A stretch of DNA of 50,551 nt from an uncultured Acidovorax sp. (GCA_913774955.1 CAJYKV010000013.1:1-50551); one strand, 5' to 3'; positions 7,889-15,992 are shown, counted from the stretch's first letter. Numbers and translations are program-made. The notes: a model not told the origin generated them from the sequence alone.

Positions 7889-8773
7889 ATGACCACGCTC
7901 GACCTCGAACTGCTGCGCTCGCTCGTGGCCATCGTGCAGCACGAGAGCTTCGGCGCCGCGGCCGTGCAGCTCGACCGCACGCAGTCGGCCATCACGCAGC
8001 AGATGCAGCGGCTGGAGGAGCAGATCGGCCACCCGCTCTTCGAGAAGCGCGGCCGGCAGAAGCGGCTCACGGACCACGGCGAGCGGCTGCTGGTGTACGC
8101 GCGCCACCTGCTGGCCCTGAACGACGAGGCACTGCGGCACCTGCAGCAGGGCCACCTGGAAGGCACGCTGCGCATCGGCGCGCCGCACGACGTGGCCGAC
8201 ACGATGCTGCCCTCGCTGCTGTCCGAGGTGGTGCGCCATTCGCCGATGCTGCAGCTGGACGTGCACGTGGGGCGCAGCCCCTTCCTCATGGAGTCGCTCA
8301 AGCGCGGCGAGATCGACATGGCCATCTCCAACCGGCTCGACGCCGATCTGGAGGGCGTGCTGCTGCGCAGCTCGCCCACGGTGTGGCTCTGCGGCGCCGC
8401 CTACGTGCACGACCCTGGCCGGCCGCTGCCGATGATCATGGCCGACGGCCCGAGCATCTTCCGGCGGCTGGCCGAAGAGGCATTGGACGATGCCGGCGTG
8501 CCCTGGGTGGCGCGCTACACCTCCAGCAGCCTGATCGGCATCCGGGCGGCGCTGCGCGCGGGGCTGGGCGTGACGGCGCGCGGCGTTGAACAGCTCGACA
8601 GCGAACTGCGCGTGCTGGGCCCGGCCGAAGGGCTGCCGGCCCTGCCGGACGTGGTGTACCGCCTCTACGTGCGCAGCCGCGTGGTGAACCCGCTCACGCG
8701 GCGGGTGTTCGCGCTGATCCGCGACCGGCTGGAGGGCGGCGGGCCGCTGCCGGCGCCTGCGCACGCCCGCTGA
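7889..8773 (+). CDS. LysR-family transcriptional regulator
   Basis: 294-residue LysR regulator: N-terminal winged helix (residues 1-60; FGAAAVQLDRTQSAITQQMQ) and a periplasmic-binding-like effector domain from about residue 90 (LRIGAPHDVADTMLPSLLSE). It is divergent from the thiol dioxygenase/rhodanese/lyase operon and is followed on its own strand by a TctC-type binding protein gene, so it probably controls one or both in response to the thiol or its product. ATG 7889 begins the standard LysR N-terminus (TTLDLELLRSLVAI), yet nothing like a Shine-Dalgarno precedes it; the message may be leaderless or initiate weakly. The effector cannot be read from sequence. Confidence 0.92.
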   Translation: MTTLDLELLRSLVAIVQHESFGAAAVQLDRTQSAITQQMQRLEEQIGHPLFEKRGRQKRLTDHGERLLVYARHLLALNDEALRHLQQGHLEGTLRIGAPHDVADTMLPSLLSEVVRHSPMLQLDVHVGRSPFLMESLKRGEIDMAISNRLDADLEGVLLRSSPTVWLCGAAYVHDPGRPLPMIMADGPSIFRRLAEEALDDAGVPWVARYTSSSLIGIRAALRAGLGVTARGVEQLDSELRVLGPAEGLPALPDVVYRLYVRSRVVNPLTRRVFALIRDRLEGGGPLPAPAHAR

Positions 8774-8793
8774 TCCGGCGGGCCCGCCGGATC
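8772..8793. terminator. 22-base perfect palindrome at the end of lysR
   Basis: Each arm is GATCCGGCGGG and the palindrome starts within the lysR stop codon (8771-8773). It would form an 11-base stem with almost no loop, but no T run follows (CATCAGAAAAG). It is probably a transcript-end or stability structure, less likely a protein-binding site. Confidence 0.45.
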
Positions 8794-8996
8794 CATCAGA
8801 AAAGCTTATCGGATTTCCTGGACGGGTGGCTCGATCCGCCGACACGCCGCTGACATCATGAATCTCCAGGGCGGGCGGATGCCGATGCGGTGCCGCTGCC
8901 TGGACCTGCACGCCGCGGGCACTGCGGCCCTGCGCATGCCGGAGGGCCGCTGCGCAGGGCCCGACCGACCGATTCCAACGACCCAGGAGACCCGCC

Positions 8997-10019
8997 ATGT
9001 TCCGTATCCCCGATTCCCGACCGTCGTCCCGTCTGCGCCGCGCCGCCACCGGCCTCGTGCTGGGGCTGGCCTGCGCCCTGGCCGCCACGGCGCATGCGCA
9101 GGTGCTGCCGAAGGCCGGCGATTTCCCGAACCAGCCGATCCGCCTCGTCTCGCCGTTCCCGCCGGGCGGCGGCAACGACTTCCACATGCGGCTGGTGAGC
9201 AACGAGCTCGCGGCCATCACCGGGCAGCCGGCCGTGGCGGAGAACCGCGCCGGCGCGGGCGGGAACATCGGCGCGAAGTACGTGGCCGACAGCAAGGCGG
9301 ACGGCTACACGGTGCTGCTGTCGCAAGTGTCCACCATGGCGGTGAACCCGGCGCTCTACCGCGCGCCCGGCTTCGATCCGGTGAAGAGCTTCGTGCCGGT
9401 CACCCAGGTGAACGCCGCGCCGCTCGCGATCGTCGTGGCCGCCAGCTCGCCCATCAAGACGATGGCCGACCTGCGCGCGAAGGCGCGGTCCGACGGCGAG
9501 CGGCTGACCTACGCCACGCCCGGCAACGGCACGCTTTCGCACCTCGTGGGCGTGGTGCTGGAGAAGGATGCCGGCATCGCGCTCACGCACGTGCCCTACC
9601 GCGGCGCGGGCCCGGCGCTGGCCGATCTGATGGGTGGGCAGGTCGCGCTCATGATCACCTCGACCTCGTCCGTCGCCAGCCACATCCAGCAGGGCATGGT
9701 GCGCGCGATCGCCGTCACCAGCCCGCGCCGCATCGGCGTGTTCAAGACCGTGCCCACGCTGGAAGAGCTGGGCATGAAGAACATGACCTACGAGGACTGG
9801 TACGGCTTCTTCGTGCCGGCCGGCACTCCGCCCGAGCGCGTGGCGTACCTGCACGAGGCCATCACGCGCGCGCTCAAGAGCCCCGCGGTGGACCGGAAGA
9901 TCGTGGAGGCCGGCGGCGAGGCCGTGGCCGGCACGCCCGAACAGCTGGCGGCGCAACTGCGGGAGGACCTGCAGCGCTGGGCGCGGGTCGTGAAATTGTC
10001 GGGTGCTTCCGTGGACTGA
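8997..10019 (+). CDS. Bug/TctC-family periplasmic substrate-binding protein
   Basis: 340-residue exported solute-binding protein of the tripartite tricarboxylate transporter (Bug) family. There is an Arg-rich signal peptide with probable cleavage after AHA (~residue 35), then family hallmarks: PIRLVSPFPPGGGNDF, VENRAGAGG-like AENRAGAGGNIGAKYVA, TYATPGNGTLSHL, HVPYRGAGPALADLMGGQV and VPTLEELG. AGGAGA sits just before ATG 8997. No TctA/TctB membrane genes are nearby, which is normal for the many orphan Bug proteins of Comamonadaceae. Adjacency to lysR and the thiol dioxygenase suggests a sulfur-containing carboxylate ligand such as a mercapto-acid or sulfinate, but this is only context. Confidence 0.92.
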   Translation: MFRIPDSRPSSRLRRAATGLVLGLACALAATAHAQVLPKAGDFPNQPIRLVSPFPPGGGNDFHMRLVSNELAAITGQPAVAENRAGAGGNIGAKYVADSKADGYTVLLSQVSTMAVNPALYRAPGFDPVKSFVPVTQVNAAPLAIVVAASSPIKTMADLRAKARSDGERLTYATPGNGTLSHLVGVVLEKDAGIALTHVPYRGAGPALADLMGGQVALMITSTSSVASHIQQGMVRAIAVTSPRRIGVFKTVPTLEELGMKNMTYEDWYGFFVPAGTPPERVAYLHEAITRALKSPAVDRKIVEAGGEAVAGTPEQLAAQLREDLQRWARVVKLSGASVD

Positions 10020-10021
10020 CA

Positions 10022-10200
10022 GGGAACACCCCCCTGAGCGGCTGCGCCGCTTTCCCCCCGCTCTCGCCGTGCTGCGCACGGCGGGCAGGGGGACGACGCC
10101 AGCGGCCTGGCAAAGCCAGTTCCGCGGCGTCTGCCGGCCTGGCCTGCTCCGCGGCCTTCGGATGGGGAAGGCCGCGCCTGCGCGTGGGCCGTGGGCTCGC
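10022..10200. repeat. Probable dispersed intergenic repeat with nested hairpins
   Basis: Between the tctC-like and creatininase genes. It begins with ACACCCCCCTGAGCGGCTGC and contains AGCGGC-TGC-GCCGCT (10037-10051) and GCCGTGC-TGC-GCACGGC (10066-10082), enclosed by a longer C-run/G-run pairing (CCCCCCTG near 10029-10036 with CAGGGGG near 10086-10092). It continues through GACGACGCCAGCGGCCTGG. I recall similar elements scattered through Acidovorax/Comamonas genomes, but only one copy is in this window, so repetition is not shown here. It could serve as a terminator for the upstream gene. Confidence 0.55.
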
Positions 10201-10244
10201 TGCGCATCTGATCATTCTTCGTATGGATGCCCTACCATCCCTCC

Positions 10245-11075
10245 ATGGCGTATCCCTCCCGTTTCTGGGCTGAACTGTCCACCCGTGATTTCTCCGAGGC
10301 GCAGGCCTCGGGCCTGGCGGCGCGCACCGTGGCGGTGCTGCCGGTGGCGGCCGTCGAGCAGCATGGGCCGCACCTGCCGCTCGGTGTGGATGCCACGCTG
10401 CTGCGCGGCGTGATCGATGCCGCGCTGCCGCGGCTGCCGGCCGATCTGCCGGTGCTGTTCCTGCCGCCGCAGGACGTGGGCTTCAGCACCGAGCACACGT
10501 CGTTTCCCGGAACGCTCACGCTCTCGCCGGCCACGGTGATCGCGCTCTGGAGCGAGCTGGGCGCCTGCGTGGCGCGCGCGGGCGTGAAGAAGCTGCTGCT
10601 CTTCAACGGCCACGGCGGGCAGGTGAGCGTGATGGACATCGTGGCGCGCGAGCTGCGCCAGCGCCACGGCCTGCTGGTCTACAGCGCGAGCTGGTTCAGC
10701 TTGCCGCTGCCCCAGGCGGTGCAGGAGCTGTTCAGCGCCGAGGAGCACCGCTTCGGCATCCATGCCGGGCAAATCGAGACCTCGATGATGCTGCACCTCG
10801 CGCCGGGCACCGTGCAGATGGCGCATGCCAAGAACTTCCGCTCCACCTCGCAGGACCGCGCGGAGCGCTATGCCCTGCTGGGCAATGGCCGCAGCGCGAA
10901 GATGGGTTGGGCGATCGAGGACTACCACCCGTCGGGTGCGGTCGGCGATGCGGCCGGCGCCACGGCCGAGAAGGGCCGCGCGGTGGTCGAGGCCGCCGCG
11001 GCCCAGCTGGCGGCGCTGCTCGGCGAGATCCACGACCTGCCGGACGGCACATTGGCTGCCCCGCCTGGGCGTTGA
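10245..11075 (+). CDS. Creatininase-family metal-dependent amidohydrolase
   Basis: 276-residue protein of the creatininase/creatinine amidohydrolase family, which also includes MftE peptidases and FAPy deformylases. Metal-binding motifs are visible: VAAVEQHGPHLPLGVD (Glu and His followed by Asp), NGHGGQVSVMD, and IHAGQIETSMML with the later Glu. ATG 10245 is preferred because family members start close to the SRFWAELS block; an in-frame ATG at 10227 would add six residues. Neither has a clear Shine-Dalgarno. It stands alone on the + strand, convergent with a histidine phosphatase gene. Substrate unknown; creatinine itself is unlikely to be assured from family membership. Confidence 0.85.
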   Translation: MAYPSRFWAELSTRDFSEAQASGLAARTVAVLPVAAVEQHGPHLPLGVDATLLRGVIDAALPRLPADLPVLFLPPQDVGFSTEHTSFPGTLTLSPATVIALWSELGACVARAGVKKLLLFNGHGGQVSVMDIVARELRQRHGLLVYSASWFSLPLPQAVQELFSAEEHRFGIHAGQIETSMMLHLAPGTVQMAHAKNFRSTSQDRAERYALLGNGRSAKMGWAIEDYHPSGAVGDAAGATAEKGRAVVEAAAAQLAALLGEIHDLPDGTLAAPPGR

Positions 11076-11135
11076 TCCGGCGCCGGGCCGCGGCATGGGC
11101 CTGGCGCGGCTCGGGCAGTGGCCTGTTCCGCCCGT

Positions 11136-11810
11136 TCAGGCGTGCGTGGCCCAGCCCGCGTGCTCGGGCGTGTCGAGGTGCGGCAGGGCGTTGAAGGTCT
11201 GCAGCATCAGCCGCTTCGGGGCGATGCTGAATTCGCTCACCGCGGTGTTGCGGATGCGCATGTTGAGCGCGATCGTCACCTCCGGCGGGGTGGAGAGCAC
11301 CGTGCCCACCGCCGTGGAGATCGGTCCGCCGCTGGAGACCAGCAGCACGTTCTGCCCCGTGTGGTGGCGCCGGATGTGGTCCAGCACGGCGCGCACGCCG
11401 TCCGAGAAGCCCGTCCAGCTCGGCATGCCGGCCGGGCTGATGGTGCCGCCCATCCACTGCGCGAGCGCATCGCACAGCAGACGGAAGTGCTTGCGGTACA
11501 GCTCGGGCGTGTCGGCGGGCGGGAGGGGCTGGGGATGGACGGCCGCGATCAGGGCGGCGCTGTCGTATTCGTTGAGCGTGGGCAGTGCCTGCAGCGGCTC
11601 GGGCGCGGCCTGCAACCCCTCGGCGATGCCCGCCAGCGTCTGCGCATGGCGGCGCAGCGTGCCGGTGTAGACGGCATCGAAGCGCATGCCGCGCTCCCGC
11701 CAGTAGGCGCCCAGCCGCGCCGCCTGCTCGTGGCCGCGGGCACTGAGCTGGTCGTAGTCCTGGGCGCCGAAGGAGGCCTGCGCATGGCGCACGAGGTAGA
11801 GGGTTCCCAT
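11136..11810 (-). CDS. Histidine phosphatase superfamily protein, second His missing
   Basis: 224-residue phosphoglycerate-mutase-fold protein. The N-terminal RHG-type motif LVRHAQASF supplies the phospho-accepting His9, with supporting Arg/Glu near 53-54 and 81. The usual second catalytic His (xxxHGG) is replaced: LLVSSGGPIS has Ser160 where His is expected. I have seen this SSGG form annotated in a proteobacterial subfamily, so the protein may be a distinct phosphatase or a binding protein rather than a decayed gene. ATG 11810 begins the fold directly; the long upstream open frame belongs to a shadow of the dehydratase gene. Substrate unknown. Confidence 0.85.
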   Translation of the reverse strand: MGTLYLVRHAQASFGAQDYDQLSARGHEQAARLGAYWRERGMRFDAVYTGTLRRHAQTLAGIAEGLQAAPEPLQALPTLNEYDSAALIAAVHPQPLPPADTPELYRKHFRLLCDALAQWMGGTISPAGMPSWTGFSDGVRAVLDHIRRHHTGQNVLLVSSGGPISTAVGTVLSTPPEVTIALNMRIRNTAVSEFSIAPKRLMLQTFNALPHLDTPEHAGWATHA

Positions 11811-11923
11811 GCACGGCAATGTGGCAGAGCGGCCGGCCGCGCCGTGTCGCGGCAGCGACGGGGTGTCGCGGACGCGCCGCACTCCCGGGCGCTCCTGGCT
11901 GCGTTTCCCAGCAAGGGGCCTCG

Positions 11924-12943
11924 TCAGTGGCCTGCCGCGCCCAGCACGCCCGCGAACGCCCGCGCATCCACGTTGCCGCCCGTGAGCGGCAGCCCGACCA
12001 CCTGGCCCGCGATCCGGTCCTGCTCCTGCAGCGCGGCGGCCAGGGCGGCGGCGCCCGCGCCCTCGGCGACGTTGTGGGTGTCGGCGAACAGCGCGCGCAT
12101 CGCGGCGGCCACCTCGTCGTCGGTCACGCGCACCACGCGGTCCAGCCCGGGCGCGAGGATGGCGAGCGCCTCCGGGTCCGCCACGCGGCAGGCCATGCCG
12201 TCGGCGAGCTGCGTGGAGACGGGCGCCTCCACCACGCGGCCGGCGGCGATCGAATCCGCATAGGTCGTGGCGTGGGCGCTCACCACGCCCACGATGCGCA
12301 CGCCGTGTCCCAGCGCCCGCTTGGCGGCGATTGCCGAGCAGGCGCCCGAGCCCTGGCCGATGGGCACGTAGGCCACGTCCATGCGCGGCACGGCGCGCAG
12401 GAACTCCCACCAGTAGGTCGCCACGCCGCGCAGCAGGTCGGCATGGAAGCTCGGCACCATGTGCGCGCCACGCTCGGCCGCCAGCTGCATGGCGTGCTCG
12501 CGCGCTTCCTGGAAGTCCTGCCCGTGCTCGATGAGCGACACGCCCAGTGCGCGCATGGCGGCATTCTTCTCCACCGAGTTGCCGTGCGGCACGACGATGG
12601 TGCAGGCCACGCCGTGGCGGCGCGCGGCCCAGCCCAGGCTCTGGCCGTGGTTGCCGCGGGTGGCGCTGATCACCTCGCGCGGCATGTCCCCGCGGCGCGC
12701 GAGCTGGTCGAAATACGTGAGGCCGCCGCGGATCTTGAACGCGCCCACGGGCGTGTGGTTCTCGTGCTTGATCCAGCATTCGGCGCCCAGGCGCTCGCCG
12801 AGCAGCGCCCAGCGGTACTGCGGCGTCGGAGCGAAGTCGGCGTAGACCACCTCCGCCGCGGCCTCGATGTCGGCGAGGCCCGGCAGCGCGGCGTGGGGCC
12901 GGGCGGATGCATCGGGCGCGGAGGCAGGCAGGGCGGCGTTCAT
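11924..12943 (-). CDS. Threonine dehydratase-like PLP enzyme (fold type II)
   Basis: 339-residue member of the serine/threonine dehydratase family. The PLP lysine is Lys70 (PVGAFKIRGG), followed by the substrate loop SATRGNHGQSLGWAAR and the phosphate-binding glycine loop PIGQGSGACSAI. There is no C-terminal ACT regulatory domain, so it is a catabolic or degradative type rather than the biosynthetic IlvA. Its ATG overlaps the stop of the LysE exporter gene by four bases, making it the last gene of the phzF-VOC-lysE-dehydratase unit. Likely substrate is a hydroxy amino acid (Thr, Ser or 3-hydroxyaspartate); not resolved. Confidence 0.88.
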   Translation of the reverse strand: MNAALPASAPDASARPHAALPGLADIEAAAEVVYADFAPTPQYRWALLGERLGAECWIKHENHTPVGAFKIRGGLTYFDQLARRGDMPREVISATRGNHGQSLGWAARRHGVACTIVVPHGNSVEKNAAMRALGVSLIEHGQDFQEAREHAMQLAAERGAHMVPSFHADLLRGVATYWWEFLRAVPRMDVAYVPIGQGSGACSAIAAKRALGHGVRIVGVVSAHATTYADSIAAGRVVEAPVSTQLADGMACRVADPEALAILAPGLDRVVRVTDDEVAAAMRALFADTHNVAEGAGAAALAAALQEQDRIAGQVVGLPLTGGNVDARAFAGVLGAAGH

Positions 12944-13596
12944 GGCGTGGCCTTTCGTTCGGTGAAGAGGATCTTGAGCGCGAGCACCCCGAGCACCGTG
13001 CCCATCAGGTAGCGCTGCGCGCGCATCCAGGCGGCGCTGCGGTGCAGGAACCGGGCGACGCGCGCGGCGAACAGCACCAGCAGGGCATTGACCAGTGCGC
13101 TGATGGCGATCTGCAGGGCCCCCAGCGTGAAGGTCTGCGCGAGCCACTGGCCGCGCTCCGGGTGCAGGAACTGCGGGAAGAACGCGACGTAGAACATCGC
13201 CACCTTCGGGTTCAGCGCGCTCGTGAGAAAGCCCATGAGGACGAGCTTGCGCGGCCCGTCGTGCGGCAGGTCGCGCGCCTCGAACGGCGCGCTGCCCCCG
13301 GGCTTCACGGCCTGCCATGCCATCCACAGCAGGTAGGCCGCGCCCGCGATGCGCAGCACGTCGAAGGCGAGCGGCACGGCCACCAGCAGCGCCGAGACGC
13401 CCAGCGCCGTGGCCAGCAGGTGCACGCCGAAGCCGGCCACCACGCCCGCGAGCGAGAGCAGCCCGGCGCGCGGCCCCTGGGTGAGGCTGCGCGAGACGCA
13501 ATAGACCATGTTGGGGCCGGGCGTGAGCACGAGCACCAGGGCCGCGAACGCGAAGAGCAGGAGTTCCTGCGGGGTGAAGGCGAGGACGGACGTCAT
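12940..13596 (-). CDS. LysE/RhtB-family amino-acid exporter
   Basis: 218-residue inner-membrane exporter with about six hydrophobic segments. Family signatures: LVLVLTPGPNMVYCVSRSL near the N-terminus, LLWMAWQAVKPG at about residue 90, and GFLTSALNPKVAMFYVAFFPQF in the middle. Such proteins export threonine, homoserine, leucine or other amino acids. Both ends overlap neighbours by four bases (ATGA at 13593-13596 and 12940-12943), so translation is probably coupled with the VOC and dehydratase genes. Pairing an exporter with an amino-acid dehydratase suggests relief of an amino-acid overload or detoxification; the substrate is inferred only. Confidence 0.92.
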   Translation of the reverse strand: MTSVLAFTPQELLLFAFAALVLVLTPGPNMVYCVSRSLTQGPRAGLLSLAGVVAGFGVHLLATALGVSALLVAVPLAFDVLRIAGAAYLLWMAWQAVKPGGSAPFEARDLPHDGPRKLVLMGFLTSALNPKVAMFYVAFFPQFLHPERGQWLAQTFTLGALQIAISALVNALLVLFAARVARFLHRSAAWMRAQRYLMGTVLGVLALKILFTERKATP

Positions 13597-14330
13597 GGGT
13601 GGCTCTCCGAAGGCAGGGACGTGCAGGTGGCGGTGCCGAGCGGCGTGGCGAAGGTCGCGACGAGGCGCGGCGCGGAAGACCGCGCAGCGGGTGCGCGCAG
13701 CACGCCCTGCAGGCCGGTCGCGGCGCAGGCGGCCTGCAGCGCCGCGGCATCGGGGTGCTCCAGCGCCAGCGACAGCAGGGTGACGCCGCTGTCCGGCAGG
13801 CTGTGGCACGGATGGCGCTCGCCCCACTGGATCAGCGTGGGCAGGCAGCCGTCCAGCAGCCGGTCGCCGTCGGGGCGCACGGTGATGCGCCACTCCAGCA
13901 GGCCGAACGGCGTGGGGCGTCCGGCGGTGAGGATCTCGCCCCGGTCCACGCCGCGCGCGGCCAGGGCGGCGTGCGCGGCGGCGATGTCGGGCACCGAGGC
14001 CACCCAGTGAACCAGCTGCGGCCCGTGCCGCGCCACCTGCGCGCGCAGGGCTTCGTCGTCCATGTCGAACCACCGGCGCCGGCCCGGCGTCAGCGTGGGC
14101 CGGGCCTGGGGGTCGATCGCGATGATCTCCAGGTAGGCGCGCGGGTGCGCGGGGCCGGAGACGTTCAGCAGCCGGTTGTGCGTGCCCATGAGCGGATGCG
14201 CGCCACCGGCCGCCGGCTCCACCCCCAGGGTCCGCCGGCACCAGCGGCTGCCCTCGTCCAGCGAGGCGGCTACCACCACGAGGTGATCGACGCACGCGGC
14301 CTGGGTCGGATCGAACGGCGCCGGGCTCAC
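13593..14330 (-). CDS. VOC-family (glyoxalase-like) protein
   Basis: 245-residue protein of the vicinal oxygen chelate superfamily, glyoxalase-like type. The first module starts at CVDHLVVVAASLDEGSRW, where HLVVV supplies a likely metal His; MGTHNRLLNV and YLEIIAIDP follow, and a second module runs from about residue 110. The GTG start (14330) is chosen because it overlaps the phzF stop (GTGA) and precedes the conserved region closely; no alternative Met lies nearby. Members include isomerases, dioxygenases and resistance proteins; the reaction is unknown. It sits in an overlapping operon with phzF and lysE. Confidence 0.78.
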   Translation of the reverse strand: MSPAPFDPTQAACVDHLVVVAASLDEGSRWCRRTLGVEPAAGGAHPLMGTHNRLLNVSGPAHPRAYLEIIAIDPQARPTLTPGRRRWFDMDDEALRAQVARHGPQLVHWVASVPDIAAAHAALAARGVDRGEILTAGRPTPFGLLEWRITVRPDGDRLLDGCLPTLIQWGERHPCHSLPDSGVTLLSLALEHPDAAALQAACAATGLQGVLRAPAARSSAPRLVATFATPLGTATCTSLPSESHP

Positions 14331-15211
14331 AGCAGCACCTGCCCGTCCACGCAGGTGACGGAGCCGCCGCCCACCCAGATGGTGTCGCCGTCCTGTTCCA
14401 CGTGCACGCGGCCCGCGCGGCCCAGGGCGGTCCCCTGGCTGGCGATGTAGCGGGGCGGCGCGAGGTGGGCGCCGATCAGCCATTGCGCCAGCGCGGCGTT
14501 CAGGCTGCCGGTCACCGGGTCTTCGGCCAGGCCGTTGTTGCCGGGGAAGAAGGCGCGCACCTCGAAGTCCGGCAGTTCCGCGCCCGCCGGCCCATGGCTG
14601 CCGATCACGCCGACCTTGCCGCGCGGGCCCACCACGCCGACGTCGAGCGCGCCGAGCACGGCCCCGTCGGGGCGCAGCGCGAGCACTGCCTCGGCCGAGG
14701 AAAGCATCACGCCGCGCCAGTTCGGGCCGTTGTCGCACCAGGCGTGGCCCACGATGTCGGTGCGCGCGATCCCCAGCCCGCGGGCGATCAGTTCCACGTC
14801 GGCCTCATCCAGGGGGCCGCTCTTGAGCAGCGGCGGGGCTGCGAAGGCCAGCCGGTGGCCGTCCTGCCGCAGCGTGACCAGGCCCACGCCGCATTCCTGC
14901 ACGATGCGGCCCGGTGTGCGCGGCCGCCCGCCGGCCTCCAGCCAGGCGTGGCAACTGCCGAGCGTGGGATGCCCCGCGAAGGGCAGCTCCCGGCCGGGGC
15001 AGAAGATGCGCACCCGGTAGTCGGCGCCCGCGGCACGGCCTTCCTCGCTGGGCGGCAGCAGGAAGGTGGCTTCGGAGAGGTTGGTCCAGTTCGTGAAATG
15101 CTGCATCTCCTCGGTGGAGAGCCCCTCGCCGTCGAGCACCACGGCCAGCGGGTTGCCGAGGTAGGGGCGGTCGGTGAAGACGTCGACTTGCTTGAACGGG
15201 CGCTGGCGCAT
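14327..15211 (-). CDS. PhzF-family isomerase/epimerase
   Basis: 294-residue PhzF-fold protein (diaminopimelate-epimerase-like double domain). Typical features: FKQVDVFTDRPYLGNPLAV at the start, the catalytic Glu in NLSEATFLLPP, RIFCPGRELPFAGHPTLGS, and the second-domain FFPGNNGLAEDPVTGSLNAAL. Family members isomerise trans-2,3-dihydro-3-hydroxyanthranilate or related molecules, but most genomic copies, including isolated ones like this, have unknown substrates; no other phenazine genes are here. A good GAGGAG site precedes ATG 15211. First gene of the four-gene overlapping unit. Confidence 0.92.
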   Translation of the reverse strand: MRQRPFKQVDVFTDRPYLGNPLAVVLDGEGLSTEEMQHFTNWTNLSEATFLLPPSEEGRAAGADYRVRIFCPGRELPFAGHPTLGSCHAWLEAGGRPRTPGRIVQECGVGLVTLRQDGHRLAFAAPPLLKSGPLDEADVELIARGLGIARTDIVGHAWCDNGPNWRGVMLSSAEAVLALRPDGAVLGALDVGVVGPRGKVGVIGSHGPAGAELPDFEVRAFFPGNNGLAEDPVTGSLNAALAQWLIGAHLAPPRYIASQGTALGRAGRVHVEQDGDTIWVGGGSVTCVDGQVLL

Positions 15212-15302
15212 GGAAGGCTCCTCGGAAAAAACGGACGGACAACGAAAGAAAAAATGGCCGAGCGGCGGGACGCCTCTTGCGCGGCACGGGCGCGGCTCTC
15301 CC

Positions 15303-15323
15303 CGGCGGCCGTCCTGGCCGCCG
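15303..15323. terminator. GC-rich hairpin between GST and phzF genes
   Basis: Perfect 8-base stem CGGCGGCC / GGCCGCCG with a 5-base loop, followed at about 15344-15360 by a second hairpin CCGGCC-GGAAG-GGCCGG. It lies after the GST stop and before the phzF start (both minus). No T run is seen, so termination is only likely. The rest of the 160-base gap holds an A-rich stretch upstream of phzF. Confidence 0.4.
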
Positions 15324-15371
15324 TGCGGTGCGGGAGCCGGCGCCCGGCCGGAAGGGCCGGACGCCAGCGCG

Positions 15372-15992
15372 TCAGGCGAGCGGCTGGTCCAGCACGCCCA
15401 GGGCGCCGCTGCGCGCGCGCAGCGCGGCGAACCAGCGCTCCAGGTGCGGCCGGGCGGGGCGTTCCTGCGGCAGGCCCCACCAGCGGTGGATCTCGCAGCC
15501 CACGGGGATGTCCGCCATCGTGAAGCGGTCGCCCGCCAGGTAGGCATGCCGGGACAGGTGCGCGTCGAGCAGCTCCATCAGCGGCTCGGTGGCCGCGACC
15601 GAGCGGGCGATCGCCGCCGGGTCGCGCTGCGCCGCGGGCGTGCGGATCCACTGCAGGAACGCGTCGCGGCCGGCCGGGTTGAGCGTGGTCTGCTGCCAGT
15701 CCATCCATTGCTCGGCGAGGAAGCGCGTGGGCAGGTCCTCGGGGTACAGATCACCGGGCGCATGGCGCGCGCAGAGGTAGCGCACGATGGTGTTCGATTC
15801 CCAGAGCGTGGTGCCCTCGTCCTCGATCAGCGGCACGAGGCCGTTGGGATTGAGCGAGAGGAACTGTGCCTCGCGCACGAGCCCGAACTGGCCGCCCGCG
15901 TCGGTGCGCTGCAGCTCCAGCGACAGCTCCTGCGCGGCCCACACGACCTTGCGCACGTTGATGGACGATGTCCGTCCCCAGAGCCGCAACAT
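15372..15992 (-). CDS. Glutathione S-transferase family protein
   Basis: 206-residue cytosolic GST. There is an N-terminal thioredoxin-like domain (MLRLWGRTSSINVRKVVWA; NPNGLVPLIEDEG; the glutathione-binding LWESNTIVRYL) and a C-terminal all-helical domain from about residue 88 with the folding motif FTMADIPVG. TSSINVRK suggests a Ser in the active-site position. It starts 4 bases after the aminotransferase stop, so the two are co-transcribed. Substrate unknown; it probably conjugates or reduces electrophiles. Confidence 0.93.
   Translation of the reverse strand: MLRLWGRTSSINVRKVVWAAQELSLELQRTDAGGQFGLVREAQFLSLNPNGLVPLIEDEGTTLWESNTIVRYLCARHAPGDLYPEDLPTRFLAEQWMDWQQTTLNPAGRDAFLQWIRTPAAQRDPAAIARSVAATEPLMELLDAHLSRHAYLAGDRFTMADIPVGCEIHRWWGLPQERPARPHLERWFAALRARSGALGVLDQPLA

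Noticed and set aside
7052-9295. Upstream extension of the rhodanese frame across the dioxygenase, lysR and tctC genes
   Set aside because: The extra ~750 residues lack rhodanese or any other domain and lie antisense or out of frame to well-supported genes; MTIERIAPSL at 7051 is the proper start.
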